A stretch of 64,000 nucleotides of DNA from Rhodopseudomonas boonkerdii (GTDB lineage: Bacteria; Pseudomonadota; Alphaproteobacteria; Rhizobiales; Xanthobacteraceae), in contig NZ_CP036537.1 of assembly GCF_021184025.1 (NCBI RefSeq), forward strand, positions 4,030,001 through 4,094,000, written 5' to 3'. Positions 16,324 through 25,345 of the stretch are shown here, one piece after another. A program made the position numbers and the translations under genes. The notes beneath the pieces were generated by a model. That model was not told where the DNA came from and did not search any database. It saw only the letters and a list, made by a program, of their open reading frames with translations. Within the stretch, counting starts at the first letter, position 1, and each line of letters begins with the position of its first letter.

Positions 16324-16869
16324 ATGCGCCGATTGATGCTGCTCCGTCACGCCAAAACCGAAACGGATGCGCCGAGCGGCAAGGATTTCGACCGTCGCCT
16401 CGACGAACGCGGCCGTCATGACGCTCCCCTGATCGGCGCTTGGCTCAGCAGTCACCCGCCGCCCCCCGATATGGTCTGCGTCTCCACCGCAATGCGTACG
16501 CGCCAGACCTGGGATCTCGTATCGGCCGCGATGCCGTCCAACAAGCCGACGGTCGAATATGTGGATGAACTCTATGGTGCCGGCCTCGAGGAACTGCTCG
16601 CGGTAATCCGCGATGCCGCAGTGCAGGATCCGCGCCGGCTGATGTTGATCGGCCACAATCCCGGACTGCACGAAATGGCACTCGGCCTGATGATGAGCGG
16701 CAAGCAGGGCGGCGACGCCGCAGGCCGCAAGGCGCTGGCCGACAATCTGCCCACCGGCAGCCTCGCCCTCATCGACTTCGACATCGATGACTGGAACGAC
16801 ATCGCCTTCCGATCCGGCACGCTGGTGCAGTTCGTCAGCCCGAAACTGCTGAAGGACGACGGTCAATAA
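16324..16869 (+). CDS. SixA-like histidine phosphatase
   Basis: 181 residues. The catalytic motif LLRHAKT is at residues 6-12 and the second histidine is in LIGHNPGLHEMA. This short histidine-phosphatase fold without extra domains is that of SixA, which in E. coli removes phosphate from histidine phosphotransfer domains. The start is placed at the MRRLMLLRHAK methionine because the open frame extends upstream without family similarity. A single-domain Hpt protein is encoded about 11 kb away, but no partnership is shown. Confidence 0.8.
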   Translation: MRRLMLLRHAKTETDAPSGKDFDRRLDERGRHDAPLIGAWLSSHPPPPDMVCVSTAMRTRQTWDLVSAAMPSNKPTVEYVDELYGAGLEELLAVIRDAAVQDPRRLMLIGHNPGLHEMALGLMMSGKQGGDAAGRKALADNLPTGSLALIDFDIDDWNDIAFRSGTLVQFVSPKLLKDDGQ

Positions 16870-16926
16870 GTCGCCTGCCGCCGCGCCTCGATCGTGCTAC
16901 ACTCCGTCCGTCGGTGGAGGTGCAGC

Positions 16927-17367
16927 ATGTACAAATCCATTCTGGTCCCGATTGATCTCGCCGAGATTGACATCGCAAAGCCTGCAATTGCCCAGGCCGG
17001 CCTGTTCTCCAAAACCTTTGGCGCCCGGGTACGGCTGCTCAATGTCATGCCGCTGATGCCGGTGATGCTGGCGGAATATGTGCCGGCGGATTTCGACACC
17101 CAGCAGCGCGACAGTTCGGAGCAGGCGCTCGCCGCTGTCGCCCGCGACTGCGGCATCGACGACACCCATGTGTCGAGCGTGGTGCGCCAGGGCGGCATCT
17201 ATCACGAGATCCTCGAAGAGGCAGCAGCCATCAGAGCCGACCTCATCGTGATGACCTCGCACCGCCCGGCCATGCGCACTTATTTTCTCGGTTCCAATGC
17301 CGGGCACGTGGTGCGCTATGCGAAGTGCTCGGTGCTGGTGGTGCGGCAGGCTCCGGCTCTCCCGTAA
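16927..17367 (+). CDS. Universal stress protein (UspA family)
   Basis: 146 residues, a single Usp domain: MYKSILVPIDLAE at the start and the nucleotide-binding end SHRPAMRTYFLGSNAGHVVRYAKCSVLVVR. The usual first Gly of the G-2x-G-9x-G-S/T motif is replaced by Ser, so ATP binding may be altered. GGAGG lies just before the ATG. It follows the SixA-like gene by 57 nt. Confidence 0.85.
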   Translation: MYKSILVPIDLAEIDIAKPAIAQAGLFSKTFGARVRLLNVMPLMPVMLAEYVPADFDTQQRDSSEQALAAVARDCGIDDTHVSSVVRQGGIYHEILEEAAAIRADLIVMTSHRPAMRTYFLGSNAGHVVRYAKCSVLVVRQAPALP

Positions 17368-17376
17368 GGGCGGCAG

Positions 17377-17979
17377 CTACGTCACCAGCAAATCGTCCGG
17401 CATGCGATCGAATGTATAGCCGCGCGGCCTGTTGCGGCGAAGGAATGCCCCGATCTGCCAGCCGACCAGAGCGCTGAAACCGAGGATAAAGGCCGCCCCG
17501 GCAAATTCGCCGATGAACAGCGCGCGCAGCAGCAACGCCGCCATGGCCAGGCCGAAAAGGACCAGTGCGGCCACGATTGCTTTGTAAGTGACGGGCCGCA
17601 CGCCGGCGCAGAGCACCGCGGTGCTGCCCGCTGCAGCCAGGCGGCGATGCAGATTGACGATGAATGGCACGTAGCCCGGCTGCGGCTTCATCAGCGCCAC
17701 CGTCTGTTTGGACGCCGAGAAGAACCGCAGGCGCTGCCCGTTGCTGTGCCGGAGCTCCGCCAGATAGCGGTTGTGCTGCATGCCCATCGGCCGGTACGAC
17801 AGACGTACCGACGCGATGTCGGCATAGGCCCACACGCCGGAGCGCCGGCCAATCTGCCAGGCGAGGCCATCGTCGGTCAGTTCGAACCGATGCGCGGGGC
17901 CGATCAGCGAGGCGCGGTAGACATAGACAAGTCCCGAGCCGGCATCGTTATTCGGCAACTTGAACAGGGATGTCAGCAC
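17377..17979 (-). CDS. Conserved membrane protein of unknown function
   Basis: 200 residues. The first 115 form a soluble, PH-like beta-rich part (HRFELTDDGLAWQIGRRSG, then YADIASVRLSYRPMG), followed by two hydrophobic helices (about 130-152 and 156-176) and a basic tail. The layout resembles bacterial PH-domain membrane proteins, but this is only a pattern match. It converges on the universal stress gene. Confidence 0.6.
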   Translation of the reverse strand: MLTSLFKLPNNDAGSGLVYVYRASLIGPAHRFELTDDGLAWQIGRRSGVWAYADIASVRLSYRPMGMQHNRYLAELRHSNGQRLRFFSASKQTVALMKPQPGYVPFIVNLHRRLAAAGSTAVLCAGVRPVTYKAIVAALVLFGLAMAALLLRALFIGEFAGAAFILGFSALVGWQIGAFLRRNRPRGYTFDRMPDDLLVT

Positions 17980-18037
17980 ATCGGCTCTCCGGGACCGCCG
18001 CTTGCTTGCGCGGGCATCTGTCCCTTACAAGCTCCTC

Positions 18038-18472
18038 ATGGCCGAGACGACCATTTTTCCGCGCCGCCTGGTTCTGGCGGGCGCGACGATTTCCGGGGTG
18101 ATGCTGGCGCTCGCCGTGCATATGCTCGGCCAGCGTTTCGGCCTTGATCTCGGAGGCCTGTGGTACAACGACCCCGCCAATTTCATGCCGGCCGGCTCGG
18201 CGATCGCCTGGTGGCTGATCGCCGCGATGGGTTTTGTCAGCGGCTATGTCACCGCCAATCTGATGGACAGCGCCGCCTCCGGCCGCATGCCGCGCCGCAT
18301 GCGTCACGTCCTGATCGGCATCGGCGTGCTGGTGCTGGCGGGCGCCGGTCAGGCAGCGTCAGCGCCCAATGCGATTCCGACCGCATCGGGCGTCGTCGCG
18401 GGCCTCATCGCCCTCGTCCTGGGCGGCATCATGGCCTTTTGCGGCGCGCATTTCGCGCTGAAGCGCACTTAA
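18038..18472 (+). CDS. Small membrane protein of unknown function
   Basis: 144 residues with four likely membrane helices (around 12-30, 58-76, 90-106 and 116-136). The methionine at 18038 is favoured; the frame extends back to 17960, but that part overlaps the divergent neighbour and is hydrophilic. No family recognised. Confidence 0.55.
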   Translation: MAETTIFPRRLVLAGATISGVMLALAVHMLGQRFGLDLGGLWYNDPANFMPAGSAIAWWLIAAMGFVSGYVTANLMDSAASGRMPRRMRHVLIGIGVLVLAGAGQAASAPNAIPTASGVVAGLIALVLGGIMAFCGAHFALKRT

Positions 18473-18499
18473 AAAAGTCGCGCGGGCGCTCACCCGCGC
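18471..18499 (-). terminator. Terminator of the DUF892 gene
   Basis: GCGCGGG and CCCGCGC form a stem and, on the minus strand, are followed by TTTTTT. It directly abuts the stop codon of the convergent membrane-protein gene. Confidence 0.75.
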
Positions 18500-18525
18500 A
18501 AGTTCGTTAGGTAACCGCCCGCAAA

Positions 18526-19032
18526 CTAGCTCGCCGCGCGCAGATTGACCTTGCCTTCCGCCAGCGATGTCAGCTTCGCATCGGTCTGCTTCTCCTCATC
18601 CAGCGTCTTCTGCAGAACCGCCGCGCAGTCATCGCGGCCAAGCTGGCGGGCCCAGGCGATCAAGCTGCCATAGCGCACGATCTCATAATGCTCGGCCGCC
18701 TGTGCCGCATTGATCAGCGCAGCATCCAGGACACGCTTGTCGGCGACTTCGCCGGCGGTCTCGTCGGCTTCCTGGACGATACCGTCAATGGCCGGACAGG
18801 TGACCGCCTTGACTTCGGCACCATGCATCTTGAACACCTGTTCGAGGCGCTGCACATGCACCTCGGTCTGTTTCAGATGGTCTTCGAAGCCCTGCTTCAA
18901 CGCCGGCTCGGTGGCCTTGCCGGCCATCTTCGGCAGCGCTTTCAGAAGTTGCTTCTCGGCATAGTAGATGTCCTGCAGCTGGTGCACGAACAGGTCATCC
19001 ATCGTCTTGATGTCACGGGTGAACAATCCCAT
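18526..19032 (-). CDS. DUF892 ferritin-like protein (YciE/YciF type)
   Basis: 168 residues with two repeated helical pairs carrying acidic and histidine metal ligands: DDLFVHQLQDIYYAEKQLLK, LKQTEVHVQRLEQVF, AAEHYEIVRYGSLIAWA, TLDEEKQTDAKLT. The fold is a four-helix bundle with a di-iron site; members are general-stress proteins in alphaproteobacteria. The ATG at 19032 has AGGGA at good distance; the ATG at 19038 is too close to it. A possible EcfG-type promoter lies at 19159-19183. Confidence 0.85.
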   Translation of the reverse strand: MGLFTRDIKTMDDLFVHQLQDIYYAEKQLLKALPKMAGKATEPALKQGFEDHLKQTEVHVQRLEQVFKMHGAEVKAVTCPAIDGIVQEADETAGEVADKRVLDAALINAAQAAEHYEIVRYGSLIAWARQLGRDDCAAVLQKTLDEEKQTDAKLTSLAEGKVNLRAAS

Positions 19033-19471
19033 GGTCATATCCCTCAGTCAGGAACGAAACCGCCCCGGCGCACGAACGGCACCACCCCGGAATGGGGCGG
19101 TAACTGCCGCTCATTGTGTCGTTTAGCCGCGTCTCATTCGGTTGCAGATACCACCGCCAACCGGCCACTTCGGGACATGTTCCGCGCGTCGAACGTCATT
19201 GCTATGGAACGTGAGGCTTTCAGGCCTATATCAGGATGGAAGCAATAACCCGATTTACAGTGCAGATTCAGACCGATTGCAGCCGCGGCGCGAATGTGAC
19301 GAGATCGCGGCTCCGGTATTAACGCTGGCGTTGTCAAGGGCTGCACAATCAGGCGTTTTTGCCGTAAGGGTTTGATCGAGATACATGAACGTCGCGTATG
19401 AGTGAATCGGCCAGCGTCTGCCCCATGCAAGGAACGGCTTTCCCTTTGTTCGCGCTCCGCCGGGAGGACGA
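19033..19471. other. Intergenic region between the DUF892 and YbhN-like genes
   Basis: The 439-base divergent spacer has no convincing gene. It holds the possible EcfG promoter of the DUF892 gene and, near the right end, the YbhN-like ribosome site GGGAGGA. Short open frames here start or end inside neighbours and lack family features. Confidence 0.5.
19159..19183 (-). promoter_or_regulatory. Possible EcfG (general stress) promoter
   Basis: On the minus strand GGAAC-N16-GGTT resembles the EcfG consensus GGAAC-N16/17-CGTT with one mismatch. It is 127 nt before the DUF892 start. DUF892 genes are often under EcfG in this group. Confidence 0.35.
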
Positions 19472-20551
19472 ATGTTTCGATTGCTGACCGCGCTCGGGCG
19501 CGGCTTCAAGCAGCATGTCGGCTGGAAACGGCTGGGTGTTGTAGCGAGCCTGATCGTCATCGGCCTTGCCATCTGGCATTTGGTCACGACGCTGAAAGGC
19601 CTTAACGCCGCCGATATCCTGGCGGCCATGGCGGCCAAGTCCACGATGCAGATCGCCCTGGCGACGCTGTGCGTGATCGGAGCCTTCTGCACGCTCACCT
19701 TCTACGACTATTTTGCGCTGAGAACGATCGGCAAGAAGCATGTTCCCTATCGTATCGCCGCCCTGTCGAGCTTCACCAGCTACACGATCGGCCATAATCT
19801 TGGCGCGACGGTCTTCACCGGCGGCGCGATTCGTTTTCGCATCTATTCGGACTATGGCCTCACCGCCATTGATGTCGCCAAGATCTGCTTCATTTCCGGA
19901 CTGACCTTCTGGCTCGGCAACTGCTTCGTGCTGGGCATCGGCATGGTGTGGCATCCGCAGGCGGCATCGGCCATCGACCAGTTGCCCGACGCCTTCAATC
20001 GCCTGATCGGCCTCGCCTGCCTCGCCGGCATTGCCGGTTATCTGGTCTGGATTTCGACCGGCAAGGAGCGCCGCCAACTCGGCCAGAACGGCTGGAAGGT
20101 CGTGCTGCCGTCGGCACCACTGACGCTGCTGCAGATCGCCATCGGCGTGATCGATCTCGGCTTCTGCGCGCTGGCCTTTTATCTGCTGATGCCCGACGCC
20201 CCACATGTGGATTTTGTGTCGGTCGCGGTGGTGTTCATTCTCGCCACCCTGCTTGGCTTTGCCAGCCATGCGCCGGGTAGCCTCGGCGTGTTCGACGCCG
20301 CCATGCTGGTGGCCCTGCCGCAATTCAAGCAGGAAGAACTCATCGCCACCGTGGTGATGTTCCGCATCCTGTATTTCATGATCCCCTTCGCGATCTCGAT
20401 CTGCATCATGGGCACCCGCGAGCTATGGCTCAGCGTGATCAAGCCGTGGCATCACCGCAAGCTGAACGGCTCGGCCGACGAGCGCCGGAGCGGCGAACCG
20501 GCCGCAGTGATCGTGCATCGGCAGCCACTGAAGCGTCAGTCGCAGGGGTGA
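19472..20551 (+). CDS. YbhN/MprF-type integral membrane protein (UPF0104)
   Basis: 359 residues with about eight membrane helices. It matches the transmembrane domain of lysylphosphatidylglycerol synthases: GHNLGATVFTGGAIRFRIYS (about 110-129) and the late motif ASHAPGSLGVFDA (about 268-280). The catalytic aminoacyl-transferase domain of MprF is missing, so it does not make lysyl-lipids by itself; stand-alone members are thought to be lipid transporters or flippases. GGGAGGA precedes the ATG. Confidence 0.8.
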   Translation: MFRLLTALGRGFKQHVGWKRLGVVASLIVIGLAIWHLVTTLKGLNAADILAAMAAKSTMQIALATLCVIGAFCTLTFYDYFALRTIGKKHVPYRIAALSSFTSYTIGHNLGATVFTGGAIRFRIYSDYGLTAIDVAKICFISGLTFWLGNCFVLGIGMVWHPQAASAIDQLPDAFNRLIGLACLAGIAGYLVWISTGKERRQLGQNGWKVVLPSAPLTLLQIAIGVIDLGFCALAFYLLMPDAPHVDFVSVAVVFILATLLGFASHAPGSLGVFDAAMLVALPQFKQEELIATVVMFRILYFMIPFAISICIMGTRELWLSVIKPWHHRKLNGSADERRSGEPAAVIVHRQPLKRQSQG

Positions 20552-20558
20552 AGACCCC

Positions 20559-20646
20559 GTAGGGCGGATGAGCCGAAGGCGTAATCCGCCGTTCTTTGCC
20601 CCATAGATTCGGCCGGCGGATTACGCCTTCGGCTCATCCGCCCTAC
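20559..20646. repeat. GTAGGGCGGAT-type intergenic palindrome, copy A1
   Basis: The arms (20559-20591 and 20614-20646) are almost perfect inverse copies beginning GTAGGGCGGATGAGCCGAAG. It would form a long hairpin after the YbhN-like gene. Three further relatives lie at 22680, 38698 and 41240. Confidence 0.85.
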
Positions 20647-20732
20647 ATATTTCTGCGTTTCAACTCCGCGGAACGCGTCCGGCATGCTAGGCGTTTCTTA
20701 CTTCCGCCCCATACGTGACGTTCAACCCCGCC

Positions 20733-22670
20733 ATGGCCATCGCTTTTTTCAGACGTTCATTGCTCGTCGCCGCCACGCTTGCCGGCACGCTGGCGGCTTG
20801 GCCGGTGCACCGGGCCGCGGCTCAGACGGGCGCCGCCAACATCCAGATCTCCTGGGAAGTCCGCAACCGCTTTCGTCTGTTTCGCGAGGAGCGCGACTTT
20901 CAGCTTCACGTCGATTCCATGCGCAATCGCAGCGTGTTGGCCTCCGAGCAGGCGTTGGGCATCCAGAGCGACGGTCGCGGCTGGGCGCGCAATACGGTCA
21001 ACCGGCTGTGCATCGATCTTGCCGGCAAGGTCAGCGAGCCCTGCATGCGCGAAGGCACCCGAGAAAGCTATCTGACGCCGTCCGATCACCCAGTCACCGT
21101 CCGTCTCACAGGCGAAGTGCCGGTCGGCGCTGTCTGCGCCTGGACTTTTGACGACGGCGAGGGTCCGCGCCAGTCCACACTCGACTGCGCAGAGCCAATC
21201 AACTTTCGCGCCCTCTATGGCCGCCGCACCGTCGCGACGGTGGACGTCTCCAGCGGTGACGGCCCGATGCGTACCTCCACGGATATCGTGGTGCGCGATA
21301 TCCTGATCGCCGGCCTCGGCGACTCCATCGCCTCCGGTGAAGGCAATCCGGATCGTCCCGTCGCGTTGTCGGACGACGGCTTCTGCTTCCGCTCTTACTC
21401 GGGCGGGCCGACAGCGCAGTATTACCGACCGAGCCGCGCCGCTTTCAAAGGTGGCCGCTCCTGCGATTCCTATGAATCCCTGCAAGCCTGGCAGCGCGCC
21501 GGTGCCCAGTGGCTCAACGCCGCCTGCCATCGCTCGCTCTACAGCTACCAGACCCGCGCGGCTCTCGCGCTCGCCGTTCAGTACCCCCATATCGCCGTCA
21601 CCTATCTGCCGCTTGCCTGCTCCGGCGCAACCATTCCCGATGGCCTGCTCGGCAGTCAGCGCGCCCGCGAATGCCTGACCACGAAGAATGCCTCGACCTG
21701 CGCCGGCAGCGTCAACGGGCAGGTCGCCGAACTGCGCGAGGCGATGGGCGCCGCCAAGCGTCGCCAGCCCAATCGCCGGCTCGATCTGGTCTTCCTGTCC
21801 ATCGGCGCTAATGACATCGACTTCTCCGGCCTCGTCGCCGACGTGATCGTCGAAAACGGGACCGAGCGCACGCTGTTCAAGCGCGCCGGTCTGCTCGGCT
21901 CCGTGGAAGATTCCCGCAACGCTCTGGTGCGCGATCTGCCTGCGGCCTTCGGCAAGCTGCGCGAACAGCTCAAGCCGCTGGTCGGCGGCGACATGGGCCG
22001 CGTGGTGTTCGCCGCCTATGCCAATCCCGCGCTCGTCAATGGCGGCGCCTGCCCCGGCGGCCCCGGCGGCTTCGACGTGCATCCGTCGTTCTCCGCCGAT
22101 CCGCGCCGCCTCGCCAACGTCACCAGCTTCGTGGATCGGGAATTTCTGCCGAGGCTGCGCTCCATCGCGCTGTGCGAGGGCGGCGTGCTGTGCCGTAATC
22201 CAGAGGCCGATCGCATGACCTTCGTCGATGCGCATCAGCAAACCTTCGCCAATCACGGCTTCTGCGCCCGCGGATCGAACGACCCCGAATTCGACCGCGC
22301 CTGCTTCTCGCCCAAGGGCGACAGTTTCGTAAGCAGCTTGGTGGAAGCCGCGCAGCAACCGATGGTGTGCGGCCGCGGCGCCAGCGAATTCCGCGCCTAT
22401 CTGCCACGGGCCCGCTGGATTCGTGACGCCAATGACAGTTACTTCGCCGCGATGACCTATCCGCAGGGATACTCCGCCGCAGTGCAGCCGGCGGATATCC
22501 ACGACGCCACCTGGGGCGTCCTCTCCGCGGTCTATGGCGGCGCGATCCATCCGACCGGCGAAGGCCATGCGGCAATGGCCGACGCAGTGGTGCCGGCGGC
22601 AGCAAACGTGTTGCGGCTCGGTGCGGAGGCGGAAGTCTCGCAAGAGCCGTTGGCGCCGGTTCAGCAGTGA
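20733..22670 (+). CDS. Secreted SGNH/GDSL-type hydrolase
   Basis: 645 residues from the ATG at 20733 (a GTG at 20715 is possible). A signal peptide covers about residues 1-30 (RRSLLVAATLAGTLAAWPVH, ending RAAAQ). The esterase core begins at GLGDSIASGEG with nucleophile S198; the block III motif GAND has N360, and the catalytic histidine region is IHPTGEGH near H606. Residues 30-190 form an extra beta-rich domain (WTFDDGEG). Many Cys residues suggest disulfides in the periplasm or outside. The substrate could be a lipid, glycan acetyl group or polyester. No partner gene is adjacent. Confidence 0.75.
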   Translation: MAIAFFRRSLLVAATLAGTLAAWPVHRAAAQTGAANIQISWEVRNRFRLFREERDFQLHVDSMRNRSVLASEQALGIQSDGRGWARNTVNRLCIDLAGKVSEPCMREGTRESYLTPSDHPVTVRLTGEVPVGAVCAWTFDDGEGPRQSTLDCAEPINFRALYGRRTVATVDVSSGDGPMRTSTDIVVRDILIAGLGDSIASGEGNPDRPVALSDDGFCFRSYSGGPTAQYYRPSRAAFKGGRSCDSYESLQAWQRAGAQWLNAACHRSLYSYQTRAALALAVQYPHIAVTYLPLACSGATIPDGLLGSQRARECLTTKNASTCAGSVNGQVAELREAMGAAKRRQPNRRLDLVFLSIGANDIDFSGLVADVIVENGTERTLFKRAGLLGSVEDSRNALVRDLPAAFGKLREQLKPLVGGDMGRVVFAAYANPALVNGGACPGGPGGFDVHPSFSADPRRLANVTSFVDREFLPRLRSIALCEGGVLCRNPEADRMTFVDAHQQTFANHGFCARGSNDPEFDRACFSPKGDSFVSSLVEAAQQPMVCGRGASEFRAYLPRARWIRDANDSYFAAMTYPQGYSAAVQPADIHDATWGVLSAVYGGAIHPTGEGHAAMADAVVPAAANVLRLGAEAEVSQEPLAPVQQ

Positions 22671-22679
22671 GGCTCAGCC

Positions 22680-22800
22680 GTAGGGCGGATGAGCCGAAGG
22701 CGTAATCCGCCGGCCGCGTTCGTTGTTAAACTTCCGCGCCGGATTACGCGGCGTTTATCATCGGGCACGCTTCGCGCGCCCGATGGCTAATCCGCCTTAC
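22680..22800. repeat. GTAGGGCGGAT-type palindrome, composite copy A2
   Basis: The left arm equals copy A1. The right arm is split: GGATTACGCGGCG is followed by a second motif (ATCGGGCACGCTTCGCGCG) and then TAATCCGCCTTAC. The stop codon of the MFS gene (22797-22799) lies inside the right arm. Confidence 0.75.
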
Positions 22801-24326
22801 GGCTGCGGGCTACACTGCGGCTGGCCCGCACGCGCCGGCAATCTTATCCCGAAGATCACAAAGCTGATCACCGCCAGTATCCACACGCTCACGCCGCCAT
22901 AGAGCAGCACCCAGCCAAAACCATCCGTCAAAGCCCGATGGATGACGGCATCCGGCACGTTGCGCTCGGACGCAATCGCCGTGCCCGCAGCGACACTTTC
23001 CGCGATCGATCGCAACACGCCGGCATCGATCATCCCCGGCATAGCCACCTTCAAAGACGCGCGAACGCCCTCGACAAGGATGAGTCCCATCAGCGCGATA
23101 TTGATCGCCAGCGAAATCATGCGCGCGCTCATATCGATACCCGATGCCATTCCTGCGCGCTCGGGCGCCACCGCCCCCGTTGTCGTATTGGTCACCGGCG
23201 TATTGGTCATGCCCAGACCGACGCCGGCGAGAATGCAACCGGGCAACATGGTCAGCCAGCTTGCATTCTCAACCGAACTGCCGAGCTTCATCAGCATGAA
23301 GCCAAGCCCGATTGCGAACAGGCCCAGCGGAATGATCAGGCCCGCGTGATAACGAAGCGCTAGGCGCTCGGCCACCGGCGGCACCACCAGCGTCGGCAAA
23401 GTGTAAGCCAGCAACGACAATCCCGCGCCAACGCTGTCATAACCGAGCCCCGCCTGGAAGTAGATCGGCAGATAAATCATGAACGGCCAGAAGCTGAAAT
23501 TCATCGCCATCGACCCGATCAGCGCGCCGGAGAAATTCCGGATCCGGAACACACTGAAATCGAACATAGGCCGCGGGCTGACCCGCTCCGCGACGATGAA
23601 GCCAATGAAGCTTGCGATGAACACAGCCATCACGGCGAAGGCTGCCCCACTGTCGAAACCGAGGTCGGGCCCCTGTGTGATGAAGAATGCGAGACAGAAC
23701 ACCGCCAGCGACAACGTGACGATGCCCCCAAGATCGAGACTGCTGGCGCCCGGATCGCGCGACTCTCGAACACCGCTCGCTGCGAGGAACAGCGAGACGA
23801 CGCCCAGCGGGACGTGAACCAGAAACACCCACTCCCAGCTGAGCAGAGCGACAATCGCACCGCCGATGATCGGGCCGAAACCGAGACCGATGCCGAAGAT
23901 GATCCCCCACCATCCGAACGCGATGGCACGCGCACGGCCGGCCTGAAACTGATGCGACAGTACGGCGATCTGGCAGATCAGCATCGCGCCACCGCTCATG
24001 CCCTGCAGAAACCGGGCGACGATCAGCACCGACGCATCGCGCGCCAGGCCACAGACCAGCGACGAGGCCGCAAATGCGACGATCGCACCGATATAGACCC
24101 GCTTGCGTCCGTAGCGGTCGGCCAGCGCGCCGGTGGCCATCAGCACGGTCGTGACCGCGATCGTATAGGCGTTCATGACCCATTGCAGTTGCTTGAAGTC
24201 GGCGCGCAGCACCGTTTCCAACGTCGGCAGGATCGCGGGAATGCTGGAGATCTCCAAGCCGAACATCAGGGAGGTTAGACAGACGGCCGCCAAAGCCAGC
24301 GTGCCCTGTCGGGAATCGGAATGCAT
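22797..24326 (-). CDS. MFS drug/metabolite exporter, 14-helix (DHA2) type
   Basis: 509 residues with about 14 membrane helices. Motif A appears as GALADRYGRKRVYIG (about 64-78), and GFGPIIGGAIV is the antiporter motif C that marks exporters. Similar to EmrB/QacA proteins. The ATG at 24326 is preceded by AAAGGCGA. It is divergent from a LysR regulator 103 nt away, which probably controls it. The last codons and the stop run into repeat A2. Confidence 0.88.
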   Translation of the reverse strand: MHSDSRQGTLALAAVCLTSLMFGLEISSIPAILPTLETVLRADFKQLQWVMNAYTIAVTTVLMATGALADRYGRKRVYIGAIVAFAASSLVCGLARDASVLIVARFLQGMSGGAMLICQIAVLSHQFQAGRARAIAFGWWGIIFGIGLGFGPIIGGAIVALLSWEWVFLVHVPLGVVSLFLAASGVRESRDPGASSLDLGGIVTLSLAVFCLAFFITQGPDLGFDSGAAFAVMAVFIASFIGFIVAERVSPRPMFDFSVFRIRNFSGALIGSMAMNFSFWPFMIYLPIYFQAGLGYDSVGAGLSLLAYTLPTLVVPPVAERLALRYHAGLIIPLGLFAIGLGFMLMKLGSSVENASWLTMLPGCILAGVGLGMTNTPVTNTTTGAVAPERAGMASGIDMSARMISLAINIALMGLILVEGVRASLKVAMPGMIDAGVLRSIAESVAAGTAIASERNVPDAVIHRALTDGFGWVLLYGGVSVWILAVISFVIFGIRLPARAGQPQCSPQP

Positions 24327-24429
24327 GTTGTCGCCTTTCGCTTCAGTTCGGGCGCAACATAGGCAGCGATTGACCATCCGATAACAGCATGATTGAATAT
24401 TTCAGAGACAACAAATCCGGATAAATGAT

Positions 24430-25287
24430 ATGAGCGCTCTGGACGTCGAGGCCGTACAGGCCTTCGTCACCATCGCCAATCTCCAGAGTTTTACCCGCGC
24501 AGCGGATGCGCTGGGCACGACTCAGGGGGCGATCAGTGTGAAGCTGAAGCGGCTGGAAGAACGTCTCGGCCACAAGCTGATCGAGCGCACGCCGCGACTG
24601 GTCCGGCTGTCGGCGCAAGGCGCGGTGTTCGTCGAAGCCGCCCGCGAGTTTCTGGCCGCGCATGACCGCGCCCTCTCTGCACTGACCTCAACGCGTCGCC
24701 GCTTTACCCTGGGCATCGCCGCACATGTGGTGGGGCCGGAGGTGCCGACCCTGCTGGCGCGGCTCAATGCGCACGACCCCTCGCTGACCATCGAGGTGCG
24801 GCTCGACAATTCACCCAAACTGCTGGAGTCCTTCGATCGCGGCGAGATCGATGCGGCGATCATTCGCCGGGAAGAAGATCGCCGCGACGCCGAGGTGCTC
24901 GCGCCGGAAGACTTTGGCTGGTTCGCCGCACCGGATTTCGAACACCGTCCGGGCGAACCGCTTCGCCTCGCTGCCCTGTCGCCGCTCTGCGGCGTGCGCG
25001 ACATCGCCATCCACGCGCTGGACGCAGCCGGCATCCCGTGGACGGAGGTCTTTCTCGGCGGCGGATCGTCGGTGGTTGCGGACGCCGTATCGGCAGGTCT
25101 GGCGACAGCGGTGTTCTCATGCCGCGTCGCACCGCCCGGCACCCTCGAAGTCAGCAGGAAGTTCGGCCTTCCGACATTGCCCTCGTCGGAAATCGTGCTG
25201 CTCTCGACATTGTCGGATCAGCAGTCGCGCAAGGCGCTGCGCACCATCGCAGCAGCGTTCCGCGAACATCGCAGCACGGCTGCATGA
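24430..25287 (+). CDS. LysR-family transcriptional regulator
   Basis: 285 residues. The N-terminal winged helix-turn-helix (VEAVQAFVTIANLQSFTRAADALGTTQGAISVKLKRLEERLG) and a LysR substrate-binding domain from about residue 88. It is divergent from the MFS exporter, the usual layout for a regulator that senses the exported compound. The 103-nt spacer is AT-rich relative to its surroundings and would hold the operator. Confidence 0.9.
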   Translation: MSALDVEAVQAFVTIANLQSFTRAADALGTTQGAISVKLKRLEERLGHKLIERTPRLVRLSAQGAVFVEAAREFLAAHDRALSALTSTRRRFTLGIAAHVVGPEVPTLLARLNAHDPSLTIEVRLDNSPKLLESFDRGEIDAAIIRREEDRRDAEVLAPEDFGWFAAPDFEHRPGEPLRLAALSPLCGVRDIAIHALDAAGIPWTEVFLGGGSSVVADAVSAGLATAVFSCRVAPPGTLEVSRKFGLPTLPSSEIVLLSTLSDQQSRKALRTIAAAFREHRSTAA

Positions 25288-25295
25288 ATAACAAA

Positions 25296-25329
25296 GGGTG
25301 GGCAAAACGCCATCGCGTTCGGCCCACCC
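25296..25329. terminator. Convergent stem-loop between the LysR and DUF2147 genes
   Basis: GGGTGGGC and GCCCACCC form an 8-bp stem with an inner GC-rich loop. It lies between two genes that end toward each other. A short T-rich tail is on the minus strand only. Confidence 0.5.
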
Positions 25330-25345
25330 CAAATGCTGAAACCGA

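Noticed and set aside
20757..22643. A 628-codon minus-strand open frame
   Set aside because: Antisense to the SGNH hydrolase, whose signal peptide and catalytic motifs settle the coding strand.
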